From Lithospermum erythrorhizon (Eukaryota; Streptophyta; Magnoliopsida; Boraginales; Boraginaceae): a DNA stretch of 64,000 bases. Location of the stretch: assembly GCA_019722365.1 (NCBI GenBank), contig JADFUC010000786.1, positions 16,168-80,167 on the forward strand, written 5' to 3'. This document shows positions 62,316 through 64,000 of this stretch, piece after piece; the first letter of the stretch is position 1; each line of letters begins with the position of its first letter. The notes under the pieces are model-generated. The model was not told the origin of the DNA, did not search any database, and saw only the letters and a program-made list of their open reading frames with translations. A program made the translations under genes and the position numbers.

Positions 62316-63029
62316 GCCCCAGGTTATCAGAGAGAATACGAAAGTCGTGCAGCTGTTAACACAGTTGTATTGCATCCAAATCAGGTCGGTCGTAGAGAGA
62401 TTTTTTTATATAACTATAATCTGTGGCTTCTTCATCTAAAGTTCTTGTCATGCAAATTGATGATCAGCTGCAATATCTCAATTGCTTATCGGAGTTCAGA
62501 TTGCAGCAATAATATGTGCAAGGTTGCATCATACTTGCATAGGATTGTATTTTAATTTGTTATACTTTTATTTATGAAACTAAAATTGTGGTTTGCAGAC
62601 TGAGCTAATTTCTGGGGACCAAAATGGGAACATTCGTGTGTGGGATCTTACTGCCAATTCATGCAGTTGCGAGCTGGTACACTAATCTATTTTACCATCA
62701 ATGTTTCTCATTGGACTTCATCTTCACCCACCCATGTTATTTGAATACTCTTGCTAGATCTTTATATGTTACAATTATGTAACAATTTTTGTTAAGGCTG
62801 GTGCCAGAGGTGGATACAGCTGTGCGATCTTTAACTGTCATGTGGGACGGAGGCTTGGTAGTTGCTGCCAACAACCGCGGGACTTGTTACATTTGGCGCT
62901 TATTGCGGGGCAACCAGGTAAATGTATTCGAGGAAATATAATTACTTTACTGCTATTATGGCAACTTTTGTACCCAAAAGTATAAGAAAAAGGTTTTGCA
63001 CATCCTTGCAGACCATGTCCAACTTTGAG
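62316..63029 (+). pseudogene. LST8: LST8 (TOR complex WD40 protein) internal exons, truncated both ends
   Basis: Four consecutive exons of plant LST8, the WD40 propeller that stabilises TOR kinase: 62316-62384 (A-P-G-Y-Q-R-E-Y-E-S-R), 62599-62676 ([16 protein letters not shown]), 62801-62917 ([11 protein letters not shown] to L-L-R-G-N-Q), and 63012-63029 (T-M-x-x-F-E, then homology stops). The first three are in frame and closely match Arabidopsis LST8. The upstream exons (about the first 120 residues) are absent: the Mutator-like element ends 80 bp before and CTPA lies beyond it. The third exon has TG instead of AG at its 3' splice site (ggctg|gtgcc). The fourth is cut after 18 bases. It is most likely a gene fragment, not a working copy. 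Confidence 0.8.
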
Positions 63030-64000
63030 CTCCGGTGTTATACACACACCAAAATATTAAAATGAAGGGGGATTACTCATATGCTCCCAACGAACTCTCC
63101 CCATGATAAGAAACTAACGAATTATGTCTTGAGTAATAAACATGAAAACAAAAGGTTGAAAACCCATTCGTTAGTTACCAAACTAACAAAAGGAGAAATG
63201 GCTCACTACGAAACAAACATAAAAGTTGTTCGCTATTTTGCTAACAAACATTAAAGTTACTCGGCTATTAGTAACACGAAAAACAATGAGTAATCAAGAA
63301 AATTGCTCGTTTGTTGTAACAGCAAAACATGCAAAAAAAAAGTTGAGTACACGAAAATATTCAAAAAATGTGGTCTTTATTGATATTGAATCAAAGTACA
63401 AATACTTATTACATTGTGAAATTTATTGGGACTACGTCCACAATTTGACAGTAGTGGTTTTGATGTCTCGTTTCTAGTCGAACTTCTAGCCATGTATTTA
63501 ACAGGTCGAACAGTTCGATCTGGTAGTGGATCATTCCTGGTTTCGAACTTGTAGTCACACATTGTCGTTGCACATGCTTCGAAAAACGCTTTCTTGAATT
63601 CTTGAGGAAAATCTCAGACAAATTCGAACCGAGACTGCACTACAATAGATATTCGTTATATGTGTACTATAACGATTTAGAAAAGTTGACCAATTTTAGT
63701 TAACTTACAGCAAATATATTCAACATCTTATCTCGACAAAGGTTAGGGGTCATACATCAATGCATCCAGTTGGCATGTATTTCTTTCACGCAGATGGACA
63801 TTCGCCGGTATTTTCCCGGAGCACTTGGACCAAAACTATTGCATCGATTAATTAGTTAGAAAAAATAGTAAATATGAAAAAATAAAAAAAATATTTACCG
63901 ACCTTGTACCAATACCAAAATCGATAGCTGTGACTGAAGTGTTAGTTATTATTCATAATTTTAAAACTTTGATTATGCAAATTTGGATTGGATTGGATTT
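63030..64000. other. Unidentified sequence abutting the LST8 fragment
   Basis: Starts in the middle of what should be an LST8 exon. Contains several short open frames on the minus strand (63377-63621) without recognisable domains. Possibly one end of an insertion that continues beyond the window. Confidence 0.35.

Overview
The window is nuclear DNA from a flowering plant, most probably a eudicot. It is AT-rich, its genes have many short introns, and it is dense in plant transposons (hAT, Stowaway-like MITEs, SINEs, an L1-type LINE, a Ty1/copia element, Gypsy-like relics and a Mutator-like element). The protein genes are plant-specific or plant-type: a SAP zinc-finger protein, a plant NEK kinase, arabinogalactan peptides and a lumenal C-terminal processing peptidase. 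I cannot name the species from sequence alone.

Layout. 1-11 kb: transposon debris with a hAT BED-finger fragment, a minisatellite, a small leucine aminopeptidase exon fragment, a decayed LTR-like block and two inverted copies of one MITE. 11.6-14.4 kb (minus): an A20/AN1 stress-associated protein with an intronless CDS and a 2.16 kb intron in its 5' UTR. 15.9-21.4 kb: a decayed hAT transposon block. 21.6-26.6 kb: SINEs and an unrecognised ORF. 26.6-31.2 kb: a decayed Gypsy-type element. 33.0-38.2 kb (plus): a 13-exon NEK kinase gene preceded by a tandem repeat array. 39.3-41.8 kb: a SINE, a hAT-like element and a MITE. 41.9 kb and 54.7 kb (plus): two related arabinogalactan-peptide genes. Between them lie a copia element nested in a MITE and itself holding a SINE (43.6-49.1 kb), and an L1-type LINE holding a MITE (50.6-53.8 kb). 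55.3-59.6 kb (minus): a 12-exon CTPA1-type gene whose exons 8 and 11 carry frame-breaking small indels. 60.3-62.2 kb: a Mutator-like element with about 320 bp terminal inverted repeats carrying an NRT1/PTR transporter exon (Pack-MULE-like). 62.3-63.0 kb: internal exons of LST8, cut off at both ends.

The intact genes act in separate processes: stress-related ubiquitin/zinc-finger regulation (SAP), microtubule control and directional cell growth (NEK), cell-surface proteoglycan peptides (AGPs), and thylakoid-lumen protein maturation (CTPA). They are not an operon or pathway cluster. The most notable material is the gene-fragment capture and truncation (NPF, LST8, LAP), the splice-acceptor-like repeat array in front of NEK, and the three-layer nested insertion at 43.6-49.1 kb. 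Exon boundaries were placed by hand from GT/AG signals, reading frame and remembered family sequence. No alignment program was run.
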